Assembly: GCF_002874775.1 (NCBI RefSeq)
Contig: NZ_CP020991.1
Span: forward strand, 2,518,451 to 2,582,450
Direction: 5' to 3'
DNA from: Monoglobus pectinilyticus
Lineage (GTDB): Bacteria; Bacillota; Clostridia; Monoglobales; Monoglobaceae
Length of the DNA stretch: 64,000 bases
A model generated the notes under the pieces. That model saw only the letters and a list, made by a program, of their open reading frames with translations. It made no database searches and was not told the origin of the DNA. The translations under genes were made by a program, and so were the position numbers. Of the stretch, positions 1-9,694 are shown one piece after another (the first letter of the stretch is position 1; each line of letters starts with the position of its first letter).

Positions 1-128
1 TCCTTTCCGGCAGATTATCAAGCACAATATAGCATATATAATTAAATTTGTCAATAACATTTTTATAAATTTTTTTAAATCTAGGATATAAAAATAATAT
101 GTACTAATTCAAATAATTATAACAAAAT

Positions 129-2069
129 TTATTGCACAGGTTCATATACAGCGTCACATCGGGTAAAATCTGAGAATATAGTATTTTTGTATTCTCCGTT
201 TACCATTGACCGGTAGTATGGTTTGCCGCGGTATAAGAGAGAACCGTCTGTTTTTATAATATATATAATCGAACTCCCTCCCGCAAAGTCTTTAACATCA
301 TCTGCGATTTTGACCATGTTTAGCACATTCTTTTCATCACTGCCGGTGAGAATGTGACCATATTCATTTTCTCCTGCTCCCCAAAGAGAACCGTCAGATT
401 TTAACGCATAACAGACATTGTTTGCTGCCTTGACATTGATGAATCCGTCTCCCAGCTTGACAGGAGAGGTGTAGTTGTACATCGATGATAAATAATCATA
501 TGTCTCGAAACTGTATGTTTCAATATATCCCAGTTGTCCGCCGTAGCTTGCGCCGAATCCCCATAAGCTGCCGTCTTGCTTTATGTAGTAGTATGTGTTG
601 CCGTCAGTCGCAACTGACATAGCATTGTCGGCACGCTTTACCGGAGCTGAGTAGTCCTTTTTGTCTATCCATTCGCTTCCCGGACCGGGCGCGCTTCTAT
701 ATGTCCAAACGCTTCCGTCATTTTTTAGATAAATAACATAGCTTTGGCCGGAAAATTGTTTTACATTACTGTCTATTTTTTTATATCCGTATCCAACATC
801 TTCCCAAAGTGTTCCGTCGGTATCAATGTAATTTTGGTATGAAGCGGAGACGGCGTTTTCAACAGTGCACACGTCTTCAGTATCATCATTCGATGTTTTT
901 ATATACAGTTTATTGTCTTTAGCCAGCAGCCAGTTTTCGCTGTAGTTTCCGTCAAGTATATTTCTTCGTCTGTATACGGCGTTTTTATATGAGTCAGTAG
1001 AAAACGGTGCGGTATATAAATTATCATTTTCATCTATTACAGATATTTCTGAATAATTGTTTGTTCCGAATCTGTCAAACTTGGGCAAATAATCGCATTT
1101 TGAAACATTTAAATCACCGTTGTTTATAACGCTAAGGTCTGAAACGTTTATACCATACAGATAGCTGCTGTCAATAACAGCGGAACGAATAAAACCATCG
1201 CGCCTGTCAATGGTTGAAGTGGTTGAATCGTTGACTGTAGGCCGAAAATGATATGTGCTGTATGAATGCTGGAATCCTAAATTATCACCAAGCTCCTTAT
1301 TGCCGAATGTAATATATTCGTCTTTAGCAATATAACTTCCGATTGTGTATTCCTCGGTACCGGATTCATAATAAAATCCGTTTTCGGTGCCTTCAGTAAA
1401 ATAGCCCAAATATTCCATGTCAGAAATTGTACCCGGAAATTCAGACATTACGCTCTTATCAAATCTTTTTCCTATACCGTGAGGAACACCGTTTTTGGTT
1501 TGTCCGTAATAAGTAATTCCGTTTCCCAATACAAGTTCGGTTTTATTTTCAGCGGTTTCAAAAGCATTATCCAATTGATACTTTACTGTGTTTAATTTAG
1601 CAAGACGGCTGTTGTCGTCGTATTCAACATAACCATATTTATTTAAAGCCGAAAGCTGTATCAGAGTTTTACCGTCTATATTACAGGCTTCGGTAAGTTC
1701 GCCGCTTAAATAAGTTTTTATATCGGTTGAATATACCTCTGCAATTTTAGTGTATAACGGAATATCAGACTTTAAAATGTTTATTTCATCTTTGCTTAGC
1801 GATGTTCGGTCGATGCTGTTGTTTTTCTCGATACTCAAAGTTCTGAGTTCATTGTTCCAATCCACATCAAAGCCGTAACCGCGCAAATCTTCCGCGCATA
1901 TATAGGTATGGTCCTGATAATTGTATGACTTGATTGGCTGCTCGTCAATCAACGCTCCGATATCTGTAGTGTAGACGTCGCCGTTCTTCTCAAAGGCTGA
2001 AACAGGAGCGTTAACACAACTGCATAATAGAATTGTTAATATAATAACTATGGATATTATTTTTTTCAT
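129..2069 (-). CDS. Exported protein with stalk-like domain, MORN-like motif and C-terminal RCC1-type repeats
   Basis: Protein of about 646 aa, probably acting at the cell surface. The N-terminus is a signal peptide (MKKIISIVIILTILLCSC) that could be cleaved after the VSA motif or, less likely, be a lipobox ending in LCSC. Residues of about 30-75 (LIDEQPIKSYNY..YICAEDL) resemble the copper-amine-oxidase N-terminal 'stalk' domain common in Firmicute surface proteins. A MORN-like stretch (YYGQTKNGVPHGIGK) lies near 190. The C-terminal third has at least three RCC1-like units built on DGSLWGFG / DGSLWGAG / DGSL. I chose the third in-frame start because AAGGTG lies 6 nt upstream; a GTG at 2078 would overlap that ribosome site. 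It belongs to the same exported RCC1 family as the subtilases at 18-27 kb but lacks a protease domain. Ligand and function are unknown. Confidence 0.8.
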   Translation of the reverse strand: MKKIISIVIILTILLCSCVNAPVSAFEKNGDVYTTDIGALIDEQPIKSYNYQDHTYICAEDLRGYGFDVDWNNELRTLSIEKNNSIDRTSLSKDEINILKSDIPLYTKIAEVYSTDIKTYLSGELTEACNIDGKTLIQLSALNKYGYVEYDDNSRLAKLNTVKYQLDNAFETAENKTELVLGNGITYYGQTKNGVPHGIGKRFDKSVMSEFPGTISDMEYLGYFTEGTENGFYYESGTEEYTIGSYIAKDEYITFGNKELGDNLGFQHSYSTYHFRPTVNDSTTSTIDRRDGFIRSAVIDSSYLYGINVSDLSVINNGDLNVSKCDYLPKFDRFGTNNYSEISVIDENDNLYTAPFSTDSYKNAVYRRRNILDGNYSENWLLAKDNKLYIKTSNDDTEDVCTVENAVSASYQNYIDTDGTLWEDVGYGYKKIDSNVKQFSGQSYVIYLKNDGSVWTYRSAPGPGSEWIDKKDYSAPVKRADNAMSVATDGNTYYYIKQDGSLWGFGASYGGQLGYIETYSFETYDYLSSMYNYTSPVKLGDGFINVKAANNVCYALKSDGSLWGAGENEYGHILTGSDEKNVLNMVKIADDVKDFAGGSSIIYIIKTDGSLLYRGKPYYRSMVNGEYKNTIFSDFTRCDAVYEPVQ

Positions 2070-2145
2070 ATTCATCACCTTATAATTAATAATAAAATTA
2101 TTATAACATATAAAATACTGCTAGTCAAAATTGAAAGCTGTATAC

Positions 2146-2176
2146 AAAAAAGACTGCGGTATAAACCACAGTCTTG
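2146..2176 (-). terminator. Rho-independent terminator of rnpB
   Basis: AAGACTGTGGT / ACCGCAGTCTT hairpin followed on the minus strand by a T-run, 10 nt beyond the 3' end of the RNase P RNA. Confidence 0.85.
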
Positions 2177-2185
2177 ATTTTTAAA

Positions 2186-2527
2186 TTAATTGAGCATACA
2201 ATAAGCCGAGTTCTGTCAATGATGATTATCTATCTCGAACGTGTGTCGCCACACGCCTCTAGCCACCAATCTCCGAAGATGCCGGGCCGGCTTAGCCTTC
2301 GATTCAGGTGTTGCTCCGAGTGGGGTTTACAGCATTGATAAGTCGCCATATCAATGGGTGAGCTCTTACCTCGCCTTTCCACCCTTACCTGTTTAAAACA
2401 GGCGGTATATTTCTGTTGCACTGTCCTTAGAGTCGCCTCCACAAGCCGTTAGCTTGCACTCTGCCCTATGGAGCTCGGACTTTCCTCACGGCCGATTAGG
2501 CCGCGCAACCATCTGGTATACTCAATA
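2186..2527 (-). ncRNA. rnpB: RNase P RNA (class A type)
   Basis: Catalytic RNA of RNase P, which removes 5' leaders from pre-tRNAs. Read on the minus strand it has the universal core: GAGGAAAGTCCGAGCTCC (P4 5' side and CR I), AGGGTGGAAAGGCGAGGTAA, GTAAACCCC, and at the 3' end ACAGAACTCGGCTTAT. The outer P1 helix is formed by ATTGAGTATAC (5' end) and GTATGCTCAAT (3' end), which fixes the limits to within a few bases. It lies directly downstream of serA on the same strand and ends at a strong terminator. A short ORF can be read through it (2230-2442) but this is a shadow of the structured RNA. Confidence 0.96.
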
Positions 2528-2550
2528 ATTAACTGAATAAATTCTGCGTT

Positions 2551-3711
2551 TTACAGAAGTGTAACCTTTATAACCCCGTCAATATCTTCAATCTCTTTTG
2601 CGATAGCCGGGTCAATTTTGCCCTGAAGGTCAAGCATTGTATATGCGTAGTCACCGCGGCTCTTGTTGAGCATGGTGTCTATATTAACTCCTTTTGCTGC
2701 AATCAGGTCAGTAATATGCTTCAGCATATTAGGAACGTTTTTGTGAGCCACAGTCATGCGCTCGCCGTTCTTTTCGCCCATGTCACAGTTAGGATAGTTT
2801 ACGCTGTTTATAATATTTCCGTTTTCCAAAAAGTCTTTTATCTCATTAGAAGCCATAACAGCACAATTTTCTTCACTTTCAGGAGTAGAAGCGCCGAGAT
2901 GCGGCATGCAGATAACCTTGTCGTTATTGAGAAGGTCGGCCGTGGCAAAGTCTGTTACGTAACATGAAACAGTACCGTCTTCTAAAGCCGCCTGAATATC
3001 GGTTGTATCAACCAAGGTGTCACGTGAGAAATTAAGCAGTCTTGCACCCTTTTTCATTTTTGCAAAAGCCTCGGAATTAAACATGCCAATTGTTGACGGC
3101 AAAGCCGGAACGTGGATAGTAATATAATCCGACTGAGCCAAAAGGTCGTCAAAGCTGGTTGCCTTTTCAGCAAATCTAGTAAGGTGCCATGCAGAGTCAA
3201 CCGAGAGATAAGGGTCGTAGCCCACAACATTCATTCCCAGGTGGTGAGCTGCGTTTGCAACTTTAACGCCGATTGCGCCGAGACCTACAACTCCGAGAGT
3301 TTTTCCGTAAATTTCAGGGCCGACAAAGTTTGACTTGCCTTTCTCAACCAAAGAAGCGGCTTGATCTCCTTCATCTTTTAATGTCTTTGCCCAGTTGATA
3401 CCCTGAACAACTTTTCTTGAGGACAGGAGGAGCGAGCAGATAACAAGCTCTTTAACAGCGTTTGCGTTAGCTCCGGGAGTGTTGAAAACAACAATACCCT
3501 TTTCGCTGCACTTATCAAGAGGGATATTATTAACTCCGGCGCCGGCTCTGGCAACAGCCCTCAGGCTTTCCGGAAGCTCCATATCGTGCATCTTAAAACT
3601 TCTTAAGATGATACCGTCAGGATTTTCACAGTCGTCAGAAATTTCATAATTCTTTCCAAGGATTCCGAGACCCTTTTTTGAGATTTTGTTTAATGTTTTA
3701 ATTTTATACAT
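2551..3711 (-). CDS. serA: D-3-phosphoglycerate dehydrogenase, ACT-domain type
   Basis: Oxidises 3-phosphoglycerate to 3-phosphohydroxypyruvate with NAD+, the first step of serine synthesis. The 386-aa protein is a 2-hydroxyacid dehydrogenase. The substrate domain includes RAGAGVNNIPL at about 55-65, the Rossmann glycine motif GVVGLGAIG lies at 140-148, an arginine in NFSRD is near 230, and the catalytic-type histidine is in MPHLGAST at about 271. Residues of about 320-386 form an ACT regulatory domain. The segment that usually carries the active-site glutamate reads TDFATADLL, so that acid is not obvious. Its ATG shares one base with the serC stop (TAATG), which indicates translational coupling in a serC-serA operon. 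Confidence 0.95.
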   Translation of the reverse strand: MYKIKTLNKISKKGLGILGKNYEISDDCENPDGIILRSFKMHDMELPESLRAVARAGAGVNNIPLDKCSEKGIVVFNTPGANANAVKELVICSLLLSSRKVVQGINWAKTLKDEGDQAASLVEKGKSNFVGPEIYGKTLGVVGLGAIGVKVANAAHHLGMNVVGYDPYLSVDSAWHLTRFAEKATSFDDLLAQSDYITIHVPALPSTIGMFNSEAFAKMKKGARLLNFSRDTLVDTTDIQAALEDGTVSCYVTDFATADLLNNDKVICMPHLGASTPESEENCAVMASNEIKDFLENGNIINSVNYPNCDMGEKNGERMTVAHKNVPNMLKHITDLIAAKGVNIDTMLNKSRGDYAYTMLDLQGKIDPAIAKEIEDIDGVIKVTLL

Positions 3712-4793
3712 TATGAATTCTCCTTTTCAAACTTAGTCATAAAGTCGACCAATGCCTTAACGCCTTCGATAGGCATTGCGTTATATATGCTGGCTCTCAT
3801 GCCGCCAACTGTTCTGTGACCTTTAAGATTAACGAAGCCCTGTGCCTTTGATTCTGAAACAAATTTTGCATTAAGCTCATCAGAATCAGTAACAAACGGA
3901 ACATTCATCAAAGAACGGTCTTTAGGAACAACAGTACCTCTGAACATCTTTGAGTTGTCAAGGAAGTCATAAAGAATCTTTGCCTTTTCAACATTCTTTT
4001 CGTGCATAACCTTAACGCCGCCCATGTCTTTTATCCACTCATATACCAGACCGCAAATATAAATAGCATATGTCGGCGGAGTGTTAAACATAGAGCCGTT
4101 TTTAGCGTGTGTTTCATAATTAAGCATTGTAGGAGTGATGTCCATAGCGTTTCCGATTAAGTCGTCACGTACGACAACAACGGTAACACCGGCCGGACCC
4201 ATGTTTTTCTGAGCTCCCGCATACACAAGACCAAACTTGTTAAAGTCAACTTCTTCAGATAAAATACATGAAGACATATCAGTAACGATTGTGGCGTCTC
4301 CAAAGTCGGGAAGCGTGTTATAGTGGGTGCCATAAATAGTGTTATTATAAGTTATATGTACGTAATCCGCGCCGGGAGTAAGCATACTTTTGTCAACATC
4401 CGGCAGGTAAGAAAATGTCTTGTCAGCGCTTGAAGCAATTTCATTGGCTGTAATATAGCGTTTTGCTTCAGCCAGCGCTTTCTTTGCCCACTGTCCGGTT
4501 GTCACATAATCAGCAACCTTAGACTTGTTTCCGAGATTCATAGGAACCATGGCGAACTGTGTTGACGCGCCGCCCTGTAAGAACAATACTTTGTAATTGT
4601 CAGGTATATTCATGATTTCACGGAAAGTAGCTTCTGCTTTGTCAATGATAGCTTGATATTCGCCGCTGCGGTGGCTCATCTCCATAACGGACTGACCGCT
4701 TCCCCCCATATCAAGCATTTCTTCCTGGGCTTTTTTCAGCACATCCAGCGGAAGCATTGACGGGCCTGCTGAAAAGTTGTAAACTCTACTCAT
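3711..4793 (-). CDS. serC: Phosphoserine aminotransferase
   Basis: PLP enzyme of 360 aa that converts 3-phosphohydroxypyruvate and glutamate to O-phosphoserine, the second step of serine synthesis. It opens with the family signature VYNFSAGPSMLP. It has the ASTQFAMVP phosphate-binding region and the PLP-lysine context YAGAQKNMGPAG. The start is the ATG at 4793, six bases after GGAGGAG; an upstream in-frame GTG at 4808 would sit inside that ribosome site. It is followed with a 1-nt overlap by serA. No phosphoserine phosphatase gene is in the window. Confidence 0.95.
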   Translation of the reverse strand: MSRVYNFSAGPSMLPLDVLKKAQEEMLDMGGSGQSVMEMSHRSGEYQAIIDKAEATFREIMNIPDNYKVLFLQGGASTQFAMVPMNLGNKSKVADYVTTGQWAKKALAEAKRYITANEIASSADKTFSYLPDVDKSMLTPGADYVHITYNNTIYGTHYNTLPDFGDATIVTDMSSCILSEEVDFNKFGLVYAGAQKNMGPAGVTVVVVRDDLIGNAMDITPTMLNYETHAKNGSMFNTPPTYAIYICGLVYEWIKDMGGVKVMHEKNVEKAKILYDFLDNSKMFRGTVVPKDRSLMNVPFVTDSDELNAKFVSESKAQGFVNLKGHRTVGGMRASIYNAMPIEGVKALVDFMTKFEKENS

Positions 4794-5143
4794 TTTTTTC
4801 TCCTCCACAATATATATATTCTTTTATTATTTTTATATTAATATTTCATAAATTATTATTTGGTCATAGGTTTCACCATATAATTATATTTATAAACCTC
4901 AACATCTATTCTAAGTAAAACTTAACTAAATAATTAACTATTACATTATATAACTAAAAATTTAAATCGTCAATATGAATTCGCAATTTTTTTAACAATC
5001 CGACAATTTTCATCAATAAGACTTAAACGGCTTGCGTACCGGTCGTATAATCAGGCGGTTTAACATCCGCAATATTATTGACATTGAAATACTAAAATGT
5101 TATACTTGACAGTAATTAACGGTTGACAATAAGGGTGATGAAT
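4794..5143. other. Divergent intergenic region between serC and dnaE
   Basis: AT-rich, about 350 bp. A TATAAT at 5046-5051 with TTAAAC 17 bp upstream (5023-5028) is a possible weak promoter for dnaE. I saw no T-box or other leader motif before serC. Confidence 0.4.
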
Positions 5144-8100
5144 ATGGCGGAAATAAATGGTTTTGTGCATTTGCATACGCATACGGCCTACAGCCTTTTG
5201 GACGGAGAAGGCACGGTTGAAAAGGTGCTTGACCGAGCTAAAGAGCTTGGACAGGAAGCAATGGCAATAACTGACCATGGAAATATGTATGGTGTTATTG
5301 AATTTTATGAGTATGCAAAAAAAATTGGGGTAAAGCCTATTTTGGGCTGTGAGGTTTATGTTGCCGCCAGAACTAGGTTTGACAAAACCTATGAGCTTGA
5401 TTCGGAGCGGTATCATCTTATTTTGCTTGCCGAAAGTAACACCGGTTATAAAAATTTGATGAAAATTGTGTCTATGGGTTTTATAGATGGATTTTATTAT
5501 AAGCCCAGAATAGATATGGAGCTGCTGAGAGAGTACAGCGAGGGAATTATAGCTCTTAGCGGCTGTATGTTTGGAGTGCTTTCGAGAAAGATTCTTGCCG
5601 GCAATTATGGCGCGGCTATAGAGACAGCGAAAGAGTTTATTGATATTTTTGGCAGAGATAGATTTTTTGTTGAGGTTCAGGACCATGGTCTTTATGATCA
5701 GAAAAAACTTAATGTCGGTTTGATAAAACTTGCCGGAGAACTGGGGCTTGACATAGTCTGCACTAATGATATTCATTATGTGAAAAAAGAAGACGCCGAG
5801 TATCAGGACGTGTTAATGTGCGTTCAGATGGGAAAAACAGTCGATGATGATAAACGGATGAAGATGTCTACTTCTGAACTTTATGTTAAGTCAGAGGATG
5901 AGATGAACGAACTGTTTTCATACATTCCTAAAGCAATACAAAACACTGCTGAAATTGCTGAGAGATGCAATGTGGAGATAGAGTTTGGAAAACTGCATTT
6001 ACCTGAGTTTGATGTGCCCGAGGGTTATAGCGCGTATGAATATTTAACAAAATTATGTTTGGACGGATATAAGAAAAGATATCCAAAAGAGGCAGCAGAT
6101 AGAGACAGTCAGGTATACAGACGGCTTGAATATGAACTTGAGACTATAAAGACCATGGGCTATGTAGATTATTTTCTGATAGTCTGGGACTTTATAAAAT
6201 ACGCCAGAGATAATGATATAATGGTAGGCCCCGGAAGAGGAAGCGCCGCAGGAAGCGTTGTGGCTTACTGTCTTGAAATAACTAACGTTGACCCGATTAA
6301 ATATGATTTGATTTTTGAACGGTTTTTGAATCCCGAAAGGGTCAGTATGCCGGATATTGATATTGACTTCTGCTATGAGCGGAGACAGGAAGTGATTGAC
6401 TATGTCAACCGCAAGTACGGAAGCGACAGAGTGTGTCAGATAATAACGTTCGGAACTTTGGCGGCAAGGCAGGCTATCAGAGATGTTGGGCGTGCTCTGA
6501 ATATGTCGTATGCGTCCGTGGACAGCGTTGCTAAGCAAATACCGTTTGAACTGCATATGACATTGAAAAAGGCGCTTATCTTAAATCCAAAGCTAAAGCA
6601 GATGTATGACGGCGATGAAAATATAAAAAAGCTTATCGACACTGCAAAGGCGCTTGAGGGTCTGCCGAGACATGCGTCCACCCATGCGGCTGGCGTGGTT
6701 ATTACAAAGGAGCCGGTATATAATTATGTTCCGCTTCAAAAAAATGACGATGTTATAACAACACAGTTTACGATGACAACCATTGAGAGACTGGGACTGC
6801 TGAAAATGGATTTTTTGGGTCTCAGGACGTTGACTGTAATACGTGACGCGGCTGATATGGCTGAAAAATCATATGGGATAAAGCTGGATATGAACTCTGT
6901 TCCGCTGGATGACGAAGAGGTCTATAAAATGATTTCAAAAGGTGACAGCGATGGGGTGTTCCAGCTTGAAAGCACAGGAATGAAGCGGTTTATGACTGAA
7001 CTTAAACCTACAAATCCTGAGGATATTATAGCCGGGATTTCTCTTTACCGTCCGGGGCCTATGGAGTCTATTCCGCGGTATGTCGCTAATAAAAACAATC
7101 ATGGCAGTGTCACCTATAAACATCCAATGCTTGAGCCTATACTAAACGTAACTTATGGCTGTATAGTTTATCAGGAGCAGGTTATGCAGATTGTTAGGGA
7201 GCTTGGCGGATATTCGCTGGGCAGAGCGGATTTGGTTCGACGGGCTATGTCTAAGAAAAAAGCTGATGTTATGGCTGAGGAGAAGCATAACTTCGTTTAT
7301 GGGATTGATGACGGTGAAAGCAAGGTGGACGGAGCTATAAAGCGTGGAATAGATGAGGAGACGGCGGTTTCTATCTTTGATGAGATGATGGATTTTGCGT
7401 CATATGCTTTTAATAAGTCCCACGCCGCAGCATATGCAGTTGTGGCATATCAGACCGCCTGGCTGAAATGTCATTATCCGGCTGAATTTTTTGCAGCCCT
7501 TATGAATTCGTTTATTGACAGCGGCGACAGAATAGCTAAATATATACTGATTGCAAAAAAGAACGGTCTTGATATAATTCCTCCGGATATAAACAAAAGC
7601 GGAAGAAAATTTACCGTTGTCAACGGAAATATAGTTTTTGGTTTGGGAGCAATAAAAAACGTTGGCGATGGGGTTGTGGCTGCTATAGAGTCAGAGCGTC
7701 TAATGAACGGAGAGTTTGGCTCTTTTACTGATTTTTGCCGCAGAATGTCAGGGAAGAAGCTGAATAAAAGAGTGGTTGAGAATCTTATACAAAGCGGAGC
7801 CTTTGACAGTTTGAAGATAAAAAGAAGCGTTTTGTTATATGAATATGAGACACTGATAGACAAGCTGGCGGCGTCTGCAAAGAATGAGCTTCCCGGTCAG
7901 ATAAGTCTGTTTGATATAGAAAGCGAAGAAGACGGGCAGGAAGAAACTGTTGAGGCAGATAATTTTGAGGATAGACCTGAACTGCCTATAGAACAGCTGC
8001 TAGCCATGGAAAAGGAGAGTATCGGCATGTATGTGTCCGGGCATCCTCTTGACGAATACAGAGAGTTTCAGTTCAGCGGCAGAGTATCGCCAATATTAAA

Positions 8101-8647
8101 TATTTTGGAGGATGAAGAGCATAAATTTCTTCCCGGAAGTCAGACCGCAGTGTTTGGTATTATAACAAGCGTCAGGGTTAGGCGGACAAAACGGAATGAT
8201 ATAATGAAGTATATTGTTATTGAGGATTTGACAGGAAGTATTGAATGTTTGGTTTTTCCGACCCTGGTGCAAAAGTATGACGACATGTTGGATAAGGACA
8301 GTAAAATTATTGTCAGAGGAGATTTGGATATAAGTGAAGATTCGGCGCCTAAAGTTAGGGTTCAGAGTATTGAAAGACTGCTTCCGGCGGAAAATTTGAA
8401 AGAGAGAAAATACAGTGAAAGCAAGTTATATATAAAATTAAAATCAAACGACAGACAAGCTCTTGGTGATGTTAAAAATGTGCTGTCAGGCACGGGCGGC
8501 AATATTGAAGTTATAATATATTTTGAAGATACAAAAAAGACGTTAAAGGCGCCGGATAGTATGAAGGTGAGTCCTGAAAGCGAAAAGATAAGAATACTTA
8601 AAAATATGCTCGGCGAGGATAACGTGAAGCTTGTAAATAAGTCGTAA
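5144..8647 (+). CDS. dnaE: DNA polymerase III subunit alpha, DnaE type
   Basis: Replicative-type C-family DNA polymerase, 1167 aa, a usual length for DnaE. Domains in order: N-terminal PHP domain (FVHLHTHTAYSLLDG at about 5-20, ITDHGNMYG near 45); the polymerase core with PGRGSAAGS near 360 and the catalytic aspartate motif PDIDIDF near 403; the thumb/fingers region with YQEQVMQI and RRAMSKKK; the helix-hairpin-helix region with ASYAFNKSHAAAYA; and an OB-fold at about 990-1070. It lacks the exonuclease insertion of PolC, which Firmicutes normally encode elsewhere. Start chosen at the ATG after AAGGGTG; the longer reading from a TTG at 5123 would overlap it. birA follows after a 36-nt gap. Confidence 0.96.
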   Translation: MAEINGFVHLHTHTAYSLLDGEGTVEKVLDRAKELGQEAMAITDHGNMYGVIEFYEYAKKIGVKPILGCEVYVAARTRFDKTYELDSERYHLILLAESNTGYKNLMKIVSMGFIDGFYYKPRIDMELLREYSEGIIALSGCMFGVLSRKILAGNYGAAIETAKEFIDIFGRDRFFVEVQDHGLYDQKKLNVGLIKLAGELGLDIVCTNDIHYVKKEDAEYQDVLMCVQMGKTVDDDKRMKMSTSELYVKSEDEMNELFSYIPKAIQNTAEIAERCNVEIEFGKLHLPEFDVPEGYSAYEYLTKLCLDGYKKRYPKEAADRDSQVYRRLEYELETIKTMGYVDYFLIVWDFIKYARDNDIMVGPGRGSAAGSVVAYCLEITNVDPIKYDLIFERFLNPERVSMPDIDIDFCYERRQEVIDYVNRKYGSDRVCQIITFGTLAARQAIRDVGRALNMSYASVDSVAKQIPFELHMTLKKALILNPKLKQMYDGDENIKKLIDTAKALEGLPRHASTHAAGVVITKEPVYNYVPLQKNDDVITTQFTMTTIERLGLLKMDFLGLRTLTVIRDAADMAEKSYGIKLDMNSVPLDDEEVYKMISKGDSDGVFQLESTGMKRFMTELKPTNPEDIIAGISLYRPGPMESIPRYVANKNNHGSVTYKHPMLEPILNVTYGCIVYQEQVMQIVRELGGYSLGRADLVRRAMSKKKADVMAEEKHNFVYGIDDGESKVDGAIKRGIDEETAVSIFDEMMDFASYAFNKSHAAAYAVVAYQTAWLKCHYPAEFFAALMNSFIDSGDRIAKYILIAKKNGLDIIPPDINKSGRKFTVVNGNIVFGLGAIKNVGDGVVAAIESERLMNGEFGSFTDFCRRMSGKKLNKRVVENLIQSGAFDSLKIKRSVLLYEYETLIDKLAASAKNELPGQISLFDIESEEDGQEETVEADNFEDRPELPIEQLLAMEKESIGMYVSGHPLDEYREFQFSGRVSPILNILEDEEHKFLPGSQTAVFGIITSVRVRRTKRNDIMKYIVIEDLTGSIECLVFPTLVQKYDDMLDKDSKIIVRGDLDISEDSAPKVRVQSIERLLPAENLKERKYSESKLYIKLKSNDRQALGDVKNVLSGTGGNIEVIIYFEDTKKTLKAPDSMKVSPESEKIRILKNMLGEDNVKLVNKS

Positions 8648-8683
8648 ATATAAAATCTATCTATATGAACTAAGGTGAAAATT

Positions 8684-9685
8684 TTGGAAAAAAGAAACAC
8701 AAAAGCAGAGGTTCTTGAAATACTTTTAAATTCCGGAGAAACGCCCGTATCAGGGGAACGTTTGGCGGAAAATTTGGGAATATCAAGAAATGCGGTTTGG
8801 AAAGCTGTGACCGCTCTTAAAGAAGATGGATATAATATATCCGCAAAAAGAAATTCAGGTTATATTTTGAATAAAAGCAATGTGTTGTCGGTAATTGAAA
8901 TGAAAAAACACTTAAATAATCCTAAGATTGCTGATAGTATAGAAATCCATCGATTGGTCAGCTCGACTAATAACGTGGCCAAAGAATATGCTTTAAATGA
9001 TAAAACTACTGATGTGCGTATATTTATTTCTGAGGAGCAGAGCGGCGGAAAAGGGAGACGGGGCAGAAGTTTTTATTCACCACCGGGATCAGGCATATAT
9101 ATAAGCTTCCTGTTTCACCCTCAGATAAAGGCTGTAGACGCCGTACGGCTTACAACTGTCACATCGGTTGCGGTATCGAAGGCTATAGAAAAATCCACTG
9201 GGCTGGAACCTCAGATAAAATGGGTAAATGATGTGTTTTTTAATGGCAAAAAAATATGCGGCATATTGACCGAAGCGCTGACCGACCTTGAGACAGGTAT
9301 GGTAGACAGCGTGATTATTGGCATAGGAGTTAATGTGTTTGGCGGCGGATTTCCTTATGAGCTCGCCAAAGTTGCAGGAGCCTTGTCTGATTCTGAGGAC
9401 TGCACGGACATTGACAGAAATGTGATTGCCGCCGAAATTATTAATCAGATGTTGGATTTTGTCCGTTGTGACGACGGTGATTGTGTAATCAAAGATTATA
9501 TTGAAGATTATAAAAGTCGTTCTATGGTACTTGGTGAAAGAATAAAAATATTAAACACGGGAGAGTTTGCATTAGTTCAGGATATAAACGAAAGCGGTGC
9601 TTTGGTTCTAAAGCTGGACAGCGGCGAAAGCAGGATTTTGGACAGCGGTGAAGTAAGTATAAGGGTCAGCGGAACAGAAAAATGA
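8684..9685 (+). CDS. birA: Bifunctional biotin operon repressor / biotin-protein ligase
   Basis: Activates biotin with ATP and attaches it to a lysine of biotin-carrier proteins; the N-terminal domain normally represses biotin genes. Residues 1-60 are a winged helix-turn-helix (GERLAENLGISRNAVWKAV). The ligase core carries the biotinyl-AMP loop GGKGRRGRSF near 120 and KWVNDVFFNGKKICGIL near 180. A C-terminal SH3-like domain ends the protein. Start: a TTG at 8684 lies 5-6 nt after AAGGTGA and gives about 333 aa; a GTG at 8675 is possible but overlaps that ribosome site. No BirA-type operator or biotin gene is visible nearby. Confidence 0.93.
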   Translation: MEKRNTKAEVLEILLNSGETPVSGERLAENLGISRNAVWKAVTALKEDGYNISAKRNSGYILNKSNVLSVIEMKKHLNNPKIADSIEIHRLVSSTNNVAKEYALNDKTTDVRIFISEEQSGGKGRRGRSFYSPPGSGIYISFLFHPQIKAVDAVRLTTVTSVAVSKAIEKSTGLEPQIKWVNDVFFNGKKICGILTEALTDLETGMVDSVIIGIGVNVFGGGFPYELAKVAGALSDSEDCTDIDRNVIAAEIINQMLDFVRCDDGDCVIKDYIEDYKSRSMVLGERIKILNTGEFALVQDINESGALVLKLDSGESRILDSGEVSIRVSGTEK

Positions 9686-9694
9686 GGTTATTTT

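Noticed and set aside
2230-2442. 70-aa ORF on the minus strand
   Set aside because: It lies wholly inside RNase P RNA, whose conserved core explains the sequence.
5123-5143. TTGACA near the dnaE start as a -35 box
   Set aside because: It lies directly before the ribosome site with no room for a -10 and transcription start upstream of the gene.
5075-5776. 233-aa and similar minus-strand ORFs within dnaE
   Set aside because: Shadows of dnaE; no ribosome site and no family pattern.
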